Of a stretch of 64,000 nucleotides of DNA, positions 25,741-34,681 are shown in pieces. Under the pieces are notes generated by a model. It had not been told where the DNA came from. It saw only the letters and a list, made by a program, of their open reading frames with translations, and did no database searches. Position 1 is the stretch's first letter. The number at the start of each line of letters is the position of its first letter. Position numbers and translations under genes: made by a program. Origin of the DNA: Nostoc paludosum FACHB-159 (GTDB lineage: Bacteria > Cyanobacteriota > Cyanobacteriia > Cyanobacteriales > Nostocaceae); assembly GCF_014698835.1 (NCBI RefSeq), contig NZ_JACJTU010000015.1, forward strand, positions 1 through 64,000, in the 5' to 3' direction.

Positions 25741-25993
25741 CTTCAGTAAATTCAGGTTTGAGTTTAATCGTGCGATCGTTTCGATCGTGTCTTTGTTGGT
25801 TGTTCACTTACATTTACAACGGTAAGCTGGAACTCAATCAGGGTCAGCCCTGGTAAAGCAAGGAGATCGGCAAGCAGAAAGCGAGGAAAAGCGAGGTAGG
25901 CAGCTTTTGATGGTAGAATCGGGATAATTTTGGAAAGTCAGGGTATTATCGAGCAATCGTAACGTTGAATCATCAGGTACTTGGAGAGCGCGA

Positions 25994-26413
25994 ATGGATG
26001 AGTCAAGTATTCACGGCGGCTGCCTTTGCGGAACAATCACCTTTGAGGTTGACCCACCCTTTCAGAAAATGGCTCATTGCCACTGCTCACGGTGTCGCAA
26101 GAGTACGGGCACAGGTCATGCGACCAATCTAACTATTGATCCGAGTCAGTTTCGATGGCTGTCAGGAGAGGAGGATATTACCCGGTATGACCTTCCCACC
26201 GCACAGAGCTTCGGCAAGTGGTTTTGTCGTCATTGCGGCTGTCCGATTCCTCGCCTAACGCGCAATGGCAGATTTATGGTGATTCCAGGTGGCTCATTAG
26301 ATACAGCACCACCGATTACACCGACGGATCACATCTTCTGGGCATCTAGAGCGTCATGGGGTTGCACGAGCGGAGGACTGCCAACTCATGCCGAGTATCC
26401 AGAATCATGGTAA
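25994..26413 (+). CDS. GFA family (CENP-V/GFA domain) zinc protein
   Basis: A 139-residue GFA protein with the expected Cys set: GGCLCG near residue 9, HCHCSRCRK near 29-36 and CRHCGCP near 78. The C-terminal THAEYPESW is typical of the family. It shares only the fold and ligands with the GFA protein at 24350. It is on the plus strand, isolated by gene-less stretches on both sides. Function is not known beyond probable zinc binding. Confidence 0.85.
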   Translation: MDESSIHGGCLCGTITFEVDPPFQKMAHCHCSRCRKSTGTGHATNLTIDPSQFRWLSGEEDITRYDLPTAQSFGKWFCRHCGCPIPRLTRNGRFMVIPGGSLDTAPPITPTDHIFWASRASWGCTSGGLPTHAEYPESW

Positions 26414-26780
26414 GAGTTGTCTAACAGTAAACCAAAAAGTTTTTGAAAGAACAGCAACTACCAAATATTTTGTAGCTTATAATACTTTTAAATCGCCAAA
26501 CTCTAACCAGCAGACATAGCAGTAATAATAATTACTTATAATTATCTACTTGATAATTTGTTGACCTTAACCCGACGGAAGATAAATACCGTAAACTACT
26601 TGACAGCAGTTCTAATTGCCTAAGTACGATCGCTGGTTTTTAGCTGTCAAAAACATTAAATATGTACGTTCAATCTTTGAGTTTAATAAATTTTACATCC
26701 AACTGCGATCGCTCCATAAATTTCTAGTAAATAATATTCTTTTCCTAATCCCATTTCCTATTTCAAGCTACGCTATCAAA
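26414..26780. other. AT-rich gene-less stretch between convergent genes
   Basis: Between the GFA and AAA+ genes. I see no gene, repeat or clear terminator in it. Confidence 0.5.
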
Positions 26781-28763
26781 TCACGTCCACCCGCCTATTT
26801 CAGTGTCAGTTAAAGGCTTCTCTAATTTGGTATATTCTGTTTGAGCAGCCCGTAATACGTGTTTCATCTGCACGGGTTCGCCGGCATCGGCAGCGAGAAA
26901 AGCTGCATTTAAGGCTATATTACGGATATTACCGCCAGCTACATTTAGCCGCGCCAGTTGCAGGGCATCTAAGTCTGCGGTTGGTGTGTTGGGTGGAAAG
27001 ACGCGTCGCCAAATCTCGGCTCGTTGTGCTGTGTCGGGGAAGGGGAATTGCACCACAAAACGAATCCGCCGTAGGAAGGCTGTATCAATTGCACTCTTGA
27101 GATTGGTAGTGAGAACTGCTAAACCTGGGTAGCTTTCCATACGTTGCAACAAGTAGCTGACTTCGATGTTGGCATAGCGATCGCGTGCATCTTTGACTTC
27201 AGAGCGTTTGCCAAACAAGGCATCTGCTTCATCAAACAACAAAATTACTCCACCTTGTTCGGCGGTATCAAACACCCGTCGCAGATTCTTTTCTGTCTCG
27301 CCAATATACTTACTAACTACGGATGATAAATCAATACGATACAGATCCAAGCGCAATCTATGTGCCAGCACTTCTGCCCCCAGGGTTTTACCTGTGCCGC
27401 TACTACCCGCAAATAAGGCGCTGATTCCCAATCCGCGCCCGCCTTTGCCAGCAAAACCCCAATTGTTATATACAGTACTCCGCTGCCGCACGTGTGCCGC
27501 AATTTCACGGAGAATTTGTTTCTGTGGTTCTGGTAATATCAAGTCGTCCCAATCACCAGACGGCTCAATTCGTTGGGCGAGTTCATCCAAGCGCGGACGT
27601 GCTTGGACGCGACAAGCATCCCATAAAATTTCACCAATATCGTTTTCTGGTTTTTGTGCTAGTTGCCCTGCGGCTTGTGCACAAGCAGCCCGGATAGTTG
27701 CAGCACTCAAATTAAACTGATCTACCAAGGTTTTTACTTGCCCGTTCATTTGTGGTGCAATCCCCGCTAAGGCATCTTGCCAAACTACACCTTGTTCTTT
27801 GATTGTTGGTTGATGTACGTCAAAACTAACTACCAAGCGTTGTGATAGGCGCATTCGTTCCCGACTGGTAATGATTAAAAAGCCGTTGATGCGTTCGATG
27901 AAATGAGCGATCGCATTCAACCGGGCTGTATCATTGCTATCGAGTTCGTTGCAATCCAGAAGTAAAGCACAGCTACTTAAAATCGTCTCACGAGTCCACA
28001 ACCGGATGAGATTATCTAACTCGCTTGGTGCTTGGGGAATAACTTGTGCAGGCATTACCCACAAACTCAAACCTTGGAGTTGACAAATTCTAGCAGCGAT
28101 CGCCCGTTTACTGCTAGTTTCATTACCACATAACTGCACTATTGGCAAGCTATTTATCTTATGAGCTTGCGACCACACGGCTGCAACTCGCTCTGCTAGC
28201 TCTTGGTGGGAAGGTACTAAATCGCTGACTTCTTGTAATGGTTCAATGATGCCAGCTAGGCGTTCGTCAAGGTATTGGATGCCTGTGAGATAATGCAAAA
28301 TTCGCTCGTCAATCCTGAGGGGACTGAGGGTGAGGGCGTGGGCATCACCAACTTGAATTAATCGCCAGTGACGTAAGGGAGCATTTGGGGCGATGGCATC
28401 CCAGTGAACATGAGGTAAAGTTGCTAAAGCTAAACTTAAAGTTGGGTAAGCTCGCTGTGCATCGCCGTGTATTTTCGCACATAATTTGCCAAAATCTCCA
28501 TTCAATTCCATGCCTGCACACAACAACAGCAAATCCCTCTCAAAGGATGAAAGCCTAAACATTTTGCAGACTCTATCCAATGCCGATGGTGCAGGCATAG
28601 CAGCAGCAGCTTCTTGGAGTGCTTGCTGTAAATTTTCGTGGTTTTTCGCCTCAGATTGATTTTGCGTCGCAGTGCGATCTTCTAAAATCCCCCGGACTAT
28701 GGCTAGGGCTGCTGATAGGTAGCGGTAGTTTGCCCGATCCCAATCGATAGTTGTAGAGTTCAT
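26781..28763 (-). CDS. AAA+ ATPase of contractile injection system type (Afp15-like)
   Basis: A 660-residue protein: a winged-helix/helical N-terminal half (about 1-400) typical of the large ATPases in extracellular contractile injection systems (eCIS), then one AAA+ domain. Walker A is AGSSGTGKT near 450, Walker B VILLFDEADALFG near 510, sensor 1 in AVLTTNLKSAID and Arg fingers in FLRRIRF. Afp15/Pvc15 proteins belong to this class and are needed for particle assembly or loading. It overlaps the DUF4255 gene by 4 bp (ATGA) and follows it, so the two are translationally coupled. No sheath, tube, baseplate or spike gene is in the window. Confidence 0.85.
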   Translation of the reverse strand: MNSTTIDWDRANYRYLSAALAIVRGILEDRTATQNQSEAKNHENLQQALQEAAAAMPAPSALDRVCKMFRLSSFERDLLLLCAGMELNGDFGKLCAKIHGDAQRAYPTLSLALATLPHVHWDAIAPNAPLRHWRLIQVGDAHALTLSPLRIDERILHYLTGIQYLDERLAGIIEPLQEVSDLVPSHQELAERVAAVWSQAHKINSLPIVQLCGNETSSKRAIAARICQLQGLSLWVMPAQVIPQAPSELDNLIRLWTRETILSSCALLLDCNELDSNDTARLNAIAHFIERINGFLIITSRERMRLSQRLVVSFDVHQPTIKEQGVVWQDALAGIAPQMNGQVKTLVDQFNLSAATIRAACAQAAGQLAQKPENDIGEILWDACRVQARPRLDELAQRIEPSGDWDDLILPEPQKQILREIAAHVRQRSTVYNNWGFAGKGGRGLGISALFAGSSGTGKTLGAEVLAHRLRLDLYRIDLSSVVSKYIGETEKNLRRVFDTAEQGGVILLFDEADALFGKRSEVKDARDRYANIEVSYLLQRMESYPGLAVLTTNLKSAIDTAFLRRIRFVVQFPFPDTAQRAEIWRRVFPPNTPTADLDALQLARLNVAGGNIRNIALNAAFLAADAGEPVQMKHVLRAAQTEYTKLEKPLTDTEIGGWT

Positions 28764-30040
28764 GAAATTGTCACCTGTGGCGAATCATATTCTCCAGACT
28801 GATTTTTGTGCAATGGACTTTCGGCGCCATCTACCCGCACCCGTACAATATAAGTTCCTGGCTTCACATTTTGAACAGGAATTGTAATTGCATCAGTATC
28901 TTCAGTGCGTGATGCAACTAAGAAAGAGTAAGCTACCAAAGTTTGGGCTGACACATCACTGAGCAACAAAACTATACGCTGTGCTTTGCCGACTTTGGGA
29001 TGGAATTTAACAGTAATTGCTGCTGAGCGTAAATTGTCACCAATCTTTTCCACTTCACCAACGAATGCCGTAATTGTTGGATGGAGCACAAAAGCTGCAA
29101 CATTTGATTCAACTATCCCATCCGTTTGTCCTGTGTAGCCCATTGGCAAATGTACCACTTGGATACTTTGCACGCTTGGATACAAATCTGCTGGCACTAA
29201 CAAGCTGATTTGCGTTTCTTTAACATCTTGAGGTACTAGTAATGTCTCCGTGTTACCCAATCGGATTCTGGTGATATCACCGCGTAACCGCTTCCCACGA
29301 ATCATTAATGTTGTGCCAGCAACAATCATTTGCTGATGTTCAGTTTTTTCCAGAGGTATCACTTGCTCAATATTCGGTTGAGACAAGGGCATCATGTAGA
29401 AACCTTCAAGATTATCAGATTTACTACTCTCAATCAATACCATTGATGCTAGGTAGGTAGCTGAAGGCCGATAGTGAGTTTGTAAAGCAGACCATAACTT
29501 AGAAGTTTCTTCCATATTAAAAAACTCTGGAGTCAGTTTGATTTGCCCAATTGCTTGTGCTAAATCAGATACAGACACCCCAGCTACAGCTTGGGAAAAA
29601 GCAGTGGAAGTATTAGTTGTAGATGCATTTCTCAGAGTATTTTCAATAATCTCCGTTGTAATACATGGCGTTTTATGTAACAAATGCATTGCGTAACCGA
29701 GTAAAAGCTCTGTCTGGAAATCCTTGGCTCCGTAGGCTGTTAATAAATAATGGAGATCGAGAGCAAGTGGTGGAGTGCTAGAGGGCAAATTTCCATTCAG
29801 CCGTGAGTGCCTGCTACGAAATTCTTGAGATACCCAATCGACATTGCGATTCTGCGTCACTTGATAGAGAAAGAGGTTGAGTTGAGCTCGCTCGTCAGCT
29901 TCAACTGAAATTCGATCGGGCGGTAGGGCAGTTACAATTACATCACCAACACTAGCAGCGATCGGATCGCTGACTAAACCGTTTTCCAGCAAAACTTTTA
30001 GTACTGCTGTCACTGCGGCTATAGAGAGTACGTTACTCAT
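28760..30040 (-). CDS. DUF4255 (Pvc16_N) protein, tail-terminator-like
   Basis: A 426-residue protein. Residues 1-185 form the DUF4255/Pvc16 N-terminal domain: SIAAVTAVLKVLLENGL, QLNLFLYQVTQN, a Leu-rich LALDLHYLLTAYG and LLLGYAMHLLH. Afp16/Pvc16 cap the tube and sheath in eCIS particles. The C-terminal half has Ig-like (IPT/TIG) strands (MIRGKRLRGDITRIRLG, PGTYIVRVRVDG), as in longer members of the family. It is the first gene of a two-gene operon with the AAA+ ATPase. The start codon is 586 bp from the divergent Ser/Thr kinase gene. Confidence 0.85.
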   Translation of the reverse strand: MSNVLSIAAVTAVLKVLLENGLVSDPIAASVGDVIVTALPPDRISVEADERAQLNLFLYQVTQNRNVDWVSQEFRSRHSRLNGNLPSSTPPLALDLHYLLTAYGAKDFQTELLLGYAMHLLHKTPCITTEIIENTLRNASTTNTSTAFSQAVAGVSVSDLAQAIGQIKLTPEFFNMEETSKLWSALQTHYRPSATYLASMVLIESSKSDNLEGFYMMPLSQPNIEQVIPLEKTEHQQMIVAGTTLMIRGKRLRGDITRIRLGNTETLLVPQDVKETQISLLVPADLYPSVQSIQVVHLPMGYTGQTDGIVESNVAAFVLHPTITAFVGEVEKIGDNLRSAAITVKFHPKVGKAQRIVLLLSDVSAQTLVAYSFLVASRTEDTDAITIPVQNVKPGTYIVRVRVDGAESPLHKNQSGEYDSPQVTIS

Positions 30041-30454
30041 CCTCGTTCCTCATGGCAATAGCACATTTTAATCATGTACGCCAGGACACATTCACAGAAG
30101 ATATTTTGCAAAACTTTAAATATCAGGGCTGGGGACTGGGTACTACGAATATACTTCCAGTTCTCAATCGCTAATTCCCGATCCTAATCCCCTATTTTTA
30201 GTCCGTAGCTCAGTATTTATCAGGAACCAATTTTAGCGATCGCCAGTCCTAATTTTAAGCATTTTATCAAATTCTTCTCATTATTTTAAGTTCCTAATAT
30301 GCTAAGCTGAGTGTAACTAGATAAATATAAGTAATATAAATTACTAAGACTTTACATAATAAACATCAAATAAACAAAAAATTTGTAATACTGTAAGAAA
30401 TGAGGAGCTTAGTTAAGATACTTTGTCCCTAACCTCTGAATTATTACGTAATCG
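30041..30454. other. divergent promoter region, AT-rich, no gene
   Basis: This stretch separates the DUF4255 gene from the Ser/Thr kinase gene and must hold the promoter of the former. I see no gene and no operator that I can name. Confidence 0.4.
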
Positions 30455-30570
30455 TATAGGATTCCTATTTGATTTTTGAAAAAACCCCGTACTACTGGCA
30501 CAACCTGATTCCTGATTGTTTACCCCCTACCTAAACTGTAGGAATTCAAAAATCAAAGTGGATTGCTATA
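30455..30570. mobile_element. MITE-like element, family A copy 2
   Basis: Left end TATAGGATTCCTATTTGATT and right end (reverse complement) TATAGCAATCCACTTTGATT bound 116 bp. These are the same TIRs as copy 1. It lies 56 bp upstream of the Ser/Thr kinase start, so it may separate that gene from its promoter or supply one. Confidence 0.65.
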
Positions 30571-30626
30571 GTCCTATCTTTAACTAAACTTAACACCTTA
30601 AAATAACTTAGGATGGGTTCCCCCTG

Positions 30627-32555
30627 ATGAAATCCCCACCTTCTTCAAATTCTTGGAATGGTCGCTTCGTAGGTGATAACCAGCGGTATCGTTTAGACCG
30701 ACGGTTAGGCGGAGGTGGCATGGGAGAAGTCTTCCTGGCAATGGACACCCGTGTAGGTCAGCAGGTAGCGTTGAAGTTGCTCAAAGATACGCTGGTGGCT
30801 TCACAAGAAATGAGAAAGCGTTTTGAGCGTGAAGTAGCTGTCTGTGCTGCCCTGCAAAGCGACCACATCGTGAAAATTAGTGATTGTGGAGTCACCCCAG
30901 AAGGCTTTCCGTTTTACGTGATGGAATATTTACGGGGACAAACCCTCAGACAATTATTGCTGCGGGAAAAGCGGCTATCAGTGGAGCGCAGTGTAAAAAT
31001 TATGGCGCAAGTTTGCAAAGGTCTACAACTTGCCCATAAAGGAGTAACTCTGCAACGGGACGGCGGAAAAACCGCTGAGCATATTCAGGTAGTTCATCGC
31101 GACCTGAAACCAGATAATATATTTTTGGTACCTACGGATTTGGGAGAGTGGGTAAAGATTTTAGATTTTGGTGTTGCCAAAATCCGTAACGAATCTTCGG
31201 AAAACACTAGTATTACAAATATCACCAGTACATTTATTGGTACATTTCGTTACGCGCCTCCGGAACAAATCCAAAGCGATAAAAATTTGGATGCTAGGGG
31301 TGATATTTATAGCTTGGGGATTATCCTTTATGAAATGCTGAGTGCAGCCGATCCATTTGGGATTAGTATTAAGGGTAGTCATATCAGCGAAGCTTCCTGG
31401 GTATTAGCTCATGCTTATGAGCCACCAAAACCACTGCGCGAGCAACCAGGTTGTGAAAATTTGCCCGAACAATTGGAAGCGGTGGTGATGAAATGCCTCT
31501 ACAAGAACCCAGTCAACCGATTTGCCAGTGTAGAAGAACTCGATCGCGCTTTGCAAGCTGCTGCCAAATTTGCCACTCCTAGTAATAATATGCCAGGACA
31601 GGCTGCTGTCCAGCCGCCACGACCTCTTTACAACCAAGGTTCAGATCGCGAAACTGTATCGAACGACGATACCATTCTTCGCCCTCCAGCTGCCTATAAT
31701 CAAGGCTCAAATTACGAAACTCTTCCCAGACAATCAGACGACGACACAATTATTCGTCCTCCAGACGCCTATAATCAAGGTTCAAATTACGAAACTCTTC
31801 CCAGACAATCGGACGACGACACAATTATTCGCCCTCCAGATGCCTATAATCAAGGCTCAAACCACGAAACCATTCCCAGATTTAACCCGATTGAGCAAAG
31901 CCAACCTGAGGAAACTATTCCTCCCCTTCCTACTAGGCAAAATCAAGGTTCAAATCACGAAACTGTTCCTAGACCCTTTAACCCAGTTGAGCAAAACCAA
32001 CCACAGAGTAACAATCCTCAACAAAATCCTGTGAATAACCCCAATCCCAGCAAACCGGATGCGACCTTATTTCAACCGCGACCCGCATCCAATCAAGGCG
32101 GAGTACAAGTACCACCAGATAAAACCTTATTTCAACCGCGACCTACACCCAATCAAGGCGGAGTACAAGTACCACCAGATAAGACATTATATCAACCGCG
32201 ACCTCTTTCTAATCCCAGTACACCGCCACTACCAACAGATAAAACATTGTATCAACCCCGGCCTGCGTCTAATACTGGCAGACCAGAACCGTCAGTAGAT
32301 AGAACTTTGTATCAACCGCGACCTGTATCTCCTCAAAACAGGCCACACGCACCAACTGATGACACTATTTACCAACCAAGGCTAAATGACCAGTCAGCTA
32401 CGGGAAATACTCCTAATTTCTTGCGAATTTTGGGAGTCATCTTAGCAATTGGACTGAGTTTAGCGGTGGTAACCTTTATATATACTCAATGGCAATCTTC
32501 TAAAAACTCAACCAACGAGCAAAGTTTCTCTAATAGCGATCGCATTTACAGCTAA
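30627..32555 (+). CDS. PknB-type Ser/Thr protein kinase with repeat tail and C-terminal membrane anchor
   Basis: 642 residues. The kinase domain (about 18-310) has the Gly loop GGGGMGEV, catalytic VVHRDLKPDN, DFG in ILDFGVAK and the APPEQ region, so it looks active. Residues about 330-590 form a Pro/Gln/Asn-rich, disordered tail with two sets of tandem repeats, one around DDTIIRPPDAYNQGSN and one around DKTLYQPRP. A single membrane helix (ILGVILAIGLSLAVVTFIY, about 605-624) near the end leaves a short outer tail, placing the kinase in the cytoplasm. It is divergent from the eCIS-type genes and converges with the PstS-like gene. Confidence 0.92.
   Translation: MKSPPSSNSWNGRFVGDNQRYRLDRRLGGGGMGEVFLAMDTRVGQQVALKLLKDTLVASQEMRKRFEREVAVCAALQSDHIVKISDCGVTPEGFPFYVMEYLRGQTLRQLLLREKRLSVERSVKIMAQVCKGLQLAHKGVTLQRDGGKTAEHIQVVHRDLKPDNIFLVPTDLGEWVKILDFGVAKIRNESSENTSITNITSTFIGTFRYAPPEQIQSDKNLDARGDIYSLGIILYEMLSAADPFGISIKGSHISEASWVLAHAYEPPKPLREQPGCENLPEQLEAVVMKCLYKNPVNRFASVEELDRALQAAAKFATPSNNMPGQAAVQPPRPLYNQGSDRETVSNDDTILRPPAAYNQGSNYETLPRQSDDDTIIRPPDAYNQGSNYETLPRQSDDDTIIRPPDAYNQGSNHETIPRFNPIEQSQPEETIPPLPTRQNQGSNHETVPRPFNPVEQNQPQSNNPQQNPVNNPNPSKPDATLFQPRPASNQGGVQVPPDKTLFQPRPTPNQGGVQVPPDKTLYQPRPLSNPSTPPLPTDKTLYQPRPASNTGRPEPSVDRTLYQPRPVSPQNRPHAPTDDTIYQPRLNDQSATGNTPNFLRILGVILAIGLSLAVVTFIYTQWQSSKNSTNEQSFSNSDRIYS
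31662..31889 (+). repeat. 25-residue coding repeat in the kinase tail
   Basis: Three successive units of about 75 bp encode DDTIIRPPDAYNQGSNYETL and variants. The second and third units are nearly identical in DNA, so the expansion is recent. A degenerate NQGSNHET unit recurs after them. Confidence 0.8.
32056..32373 (+). repeat. 20-residue coding repeat in the kinase tail
   Basis: About six units of 60 bp encode PDKTLFQPRPTPNQGGVQVP and variants. Each keeps the core D-x-T-(L/I)-(F/Y)-Q-P-R. The first two are almost identical in DNA. Confidence 0.8.
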
Positions 32556-32680
32556 TATTTTGGCGTTGCTGATTGAAAATATGAATTTGTCTCACGCAAA
32601 GTCGCAAAGGCGCAAAGGTACAAAGAAAAGGAAAGGTAATTTTGGCATTTCATATTCTGATTCTGCAACGCCAATATTTT
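32554..32680. repeat. imperfect inverted repeat between convergent genes
   Basis: 32554-32585 and 32649-32680 are inverted copies (AATATTTTGGCGTTGC against GCAACGCCAATATT, continuing to ATATGAA). The centre carries a CGCAAAG tandem motif. It resembles a MITE, and could also act as a two-way terminator for the kinase and PstS-like genes. Confidence 0.6.
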
Positions 32681-32690
32681 GATTGAATTT

Positions 32691-33776
32691 TCACAAATCG
32701 CGAATGGGTACTAAACCAGCTTGATTTAATAATTGTTGACCTTGGTCGCTCAACATTAAGTTAACATAAGCTACTCCTGCCTGTTCGTCCAAGCTGCCAT
32801 CTCGCTTAATTACGACAAACAGCCGTCTAACTAACGGGTAAGTGTCCTTGGCAAAATCAATTTTATTGACTTTCTTTCCTATACAAGGAGATACAAAATC
32901 TTGATTAGGCTCCCTTGCGATGGAAAGAGGCTTAATTGATTGGTTACAAACTTCTGAAGCCGTAGCGTAACTAATTCCGCCAGGAGTTTTAGCAACTGTT
33001 CGTATAGCAGTTGTCGTGTCTTGCACATAAGGTTTCAAAGTTTCAGCAAATGCTTCATTACCAAGAATTGTTTCTTGAATATATTCAGGAGTACCCCCAC
33101 TTTTGGGGTCGCGGCTCAAAGGACTAATTTCCAGATTTTGGCCACCTACTTGGCTCCAGTTTGTGATTTTGCCAGTGTATATATCCTTAATTTGAGACAC
33201 TGTTAAACCAGGTATAGACAAATTAGGATTAACGTAAAAAGCAATTCCGTCAATAGCAACAGGTATTTGTTCTAGCCGAAAATTCTTTGTTTTCGCCTCT
33301 TGAAATTCTTCTGTTTTTACAGGTCGGGAAGATTGAGAAAAACTTAATTGACCTTCTAAAAGCATTTTTATTCCAGTACCTGAACCAATGCCAGTTGCTA
33401 GGAGTGGAGCAGCATAGCTTAACTCAAATCTTGGATGAGCTTGGAAAATTTGCGCCGTTATTGCTGGAGACCTAAGCGGTGCAAAACTTGTAGACCCACC
33501 GTATCTAAATCTTCCCTGGGGAATGTTAGGTACATCAGCAAAGGTACGATAAAGAGGAATGGAAGTAGGGGGAGAAATTGTAGGTTTAGGAGAAATTGTT
33601 AAGTTACTATGAGAAGTAATTAACACACATGAATTATTCAGTTTTTGATGGTCTGTTGGACAAGTTTTAGGCCAAAGTGCCCACATTAGGTAAGCATCCC
33701 CAAGGGCAGCTAAAATGATAAAACTATTTATTACAACACTCTTTGCCCTTAACTTAAGTTTGCGATCGTTATCCAT
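32691..33776 (-). CDS. PstS-like phosphate-binding-domain protein, membrane-anchored
   Basis: About 361 residues. An N-terminal membrane helix (VVINSFIILAALGDAYLMWAL, about 14-34) and a Pro/Thr linker are followed by a type II periplasmic binding domain of the PstS/SphX kind: YGGSTSFAPL, GSGTGIKMLLEGQLSFSQSSRP, DGIAFYVNP, DIYTGKITNWSQVGG and YVNLMLSDQGQQLL. The long GIGSGTGI loop is the usual phosphate-contact region. It would sit in the periplasm, anchored in the inner membrane. No pst transporter genes are nearby. The frame is open from a TTG at 33806; I chose the ATG at 33776. It converges with the Ser/Thr kinase, a pairing that may be functional. Confidence 0.85.
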   Translation of the reverse strand: MDNDRKLKLRAKSVVINSFIILAALGDAYLMWALWPKTCPTDHQKLNNSCVLITSHSNLTISPKPTISPPTSIPLYRTFADVPNIPQGRFRYGGSTSFAPLRSPAITAQIFQAHPRFELSYAAPLLATGIGSGTGIKMLLEGQLSFSQSSRPVKTEEFQEAKTKNFRLEQIPVAIDGIAFYVNPNLSIPGLTVSQIKDIYTGKITNWSQVGGQNLEISPLSRDPKSGGTPEYIQETILGNEAFAETLKPYVQDTTTAIRTVAKTPGGISYATASEVCNQSIKPLSIAREPNQDFVSPCIGKKVNKIDFAKDTYPLVRRLFVVIKRDGSLDEQAGVAYVNLMLSDQGQQLLNQAGLVPIRDL

Positions 33777-33806
33777 ACTGTTACGATTTATAACCTCTCT
33801 TGACAA

Positions 33807-34314
33807 ACTGCATTCATCAGAGAATGACCTGTAATTTATACAGGGAAGTGTTTGGGTAACTCCGAGAAATAAAGTAGTGCTACTTGTAGGGTAAGCTTTC
33901 TAGCCTTCCCAGTCCACAGGATAGATGAGACCCCATCCTACAATAAATAGACAATAAATATTAAAATATTTTATTAATTGAAAGCTCCTTTGTTAGCGTA
34001 AAAGCTAGCATATTATTTGGAACCTTTAGCATCCTATCACATTCCCTAATAGCACTATACTGAATAAATTACTTTTGTTATGTCTCTTATTTTAGATGCA
34101 AATAATCAACTAAATATATTAAAAAAGAATGTATCAGTAATTTACAATACTCACTATAAAATATTACAGACCTTTAGTTAAATCCCTAAAATTAGCCTAA
34201 ATAAACAGCAAATAACAGCTATTTAACTAACTTGTACTTCAGCTATTTTTATAACCACAGTTAGAGAATAGCAAGGATAAATTATCCAATAAATAGCGAC
34301 GCAGCTGACACATA
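33807..34314. other. gene-less AT-rich stretch
   Basis: It includes the promoter side of the PstS-like gene. No gene was found. Beyond it, 34315-34510 is a MITE-like element and 34511-34681 also lacks a gene. Confidence 0.45.
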
Positions 34315-34354
34315 TATAGGACTCATATTTGATTTTTGAAATATACGTAGGGGA

Positions 34355-34395
34355 GCCAGCCGTGTGGGCGGGTTTCCCGACTTGAACGGACTGGC
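34355..34395. repeat. hairpin repeat with conserved 22-nt loop, copy 2
   Basis: GCCAG-CCGT (34355-34363) pairs with ACGG-A-CTGGC (34386-34395), with one bulged A. The 22-nt loop 34364-34385 is identical to the loop at 12608-12629, while the stem sequence is unrelated. Confidence 0.75.
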
Positions 34396-34437
34396 GTTGC
34401 GTTACGCCAAAGGCTAACGCACCAAATCCTTAAGAAT

Positions 34438-34465
34438 GGTGCGTTATGCTTCGCAATAACGCACC
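34438..34465. repeat. palindromic repeat GGTGCGTTAT/ATAACGCACC
   Basis: A perfect 10-bp stem with an 8-nt loop (GCTTCGCA). It is a common cyanobacterial interspersed palindrome, preceded by a GGCGTTGCGTTACGCC block. Confidence 0.75.
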
Positions 34466-34681
34466 CTACAGATACTTAGATTTTTTTAATAATCAAATCG
34501 GACTCCTATATTAGGGAATAGCAACAGGAAACAGGCAAAGAAAGCCTGTTGTGTCTGGGTGTTATGGTCAATAGAGTATAAAATCCTTATCTCCAAAAAA
34601 GGTATAAAGCACAGTTAAAATATCAGCAAAAACAAACTTTTAAGGCTGTTGTCTCTTCCCTGCTATAAAAACCTACTTTTT

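Larger units (their letters stand above)
34315..34510. mobile_element. MITE-like element, family A copy 3, with nested hairpin repeats
   Basis: Left end TATAGGACTCATATTTGATT and right end (reverse complement) TATAGGAGTCCGATTTGATT bound 196 bp. These are the same TIRs as copies 1 and 2. The core carries the 22-nt-loop hairpin (34355-34395) and another hairpin (34438-34465), so repeats appear to have inserted into a repeat. Confidence 0.7.

Noticed and set aside
26616-26813. 65-residue plus-strand open frame
   Set aside because: Low-complexity, AT-rich composition, overlaps the AAA+ gene end, no start signals.
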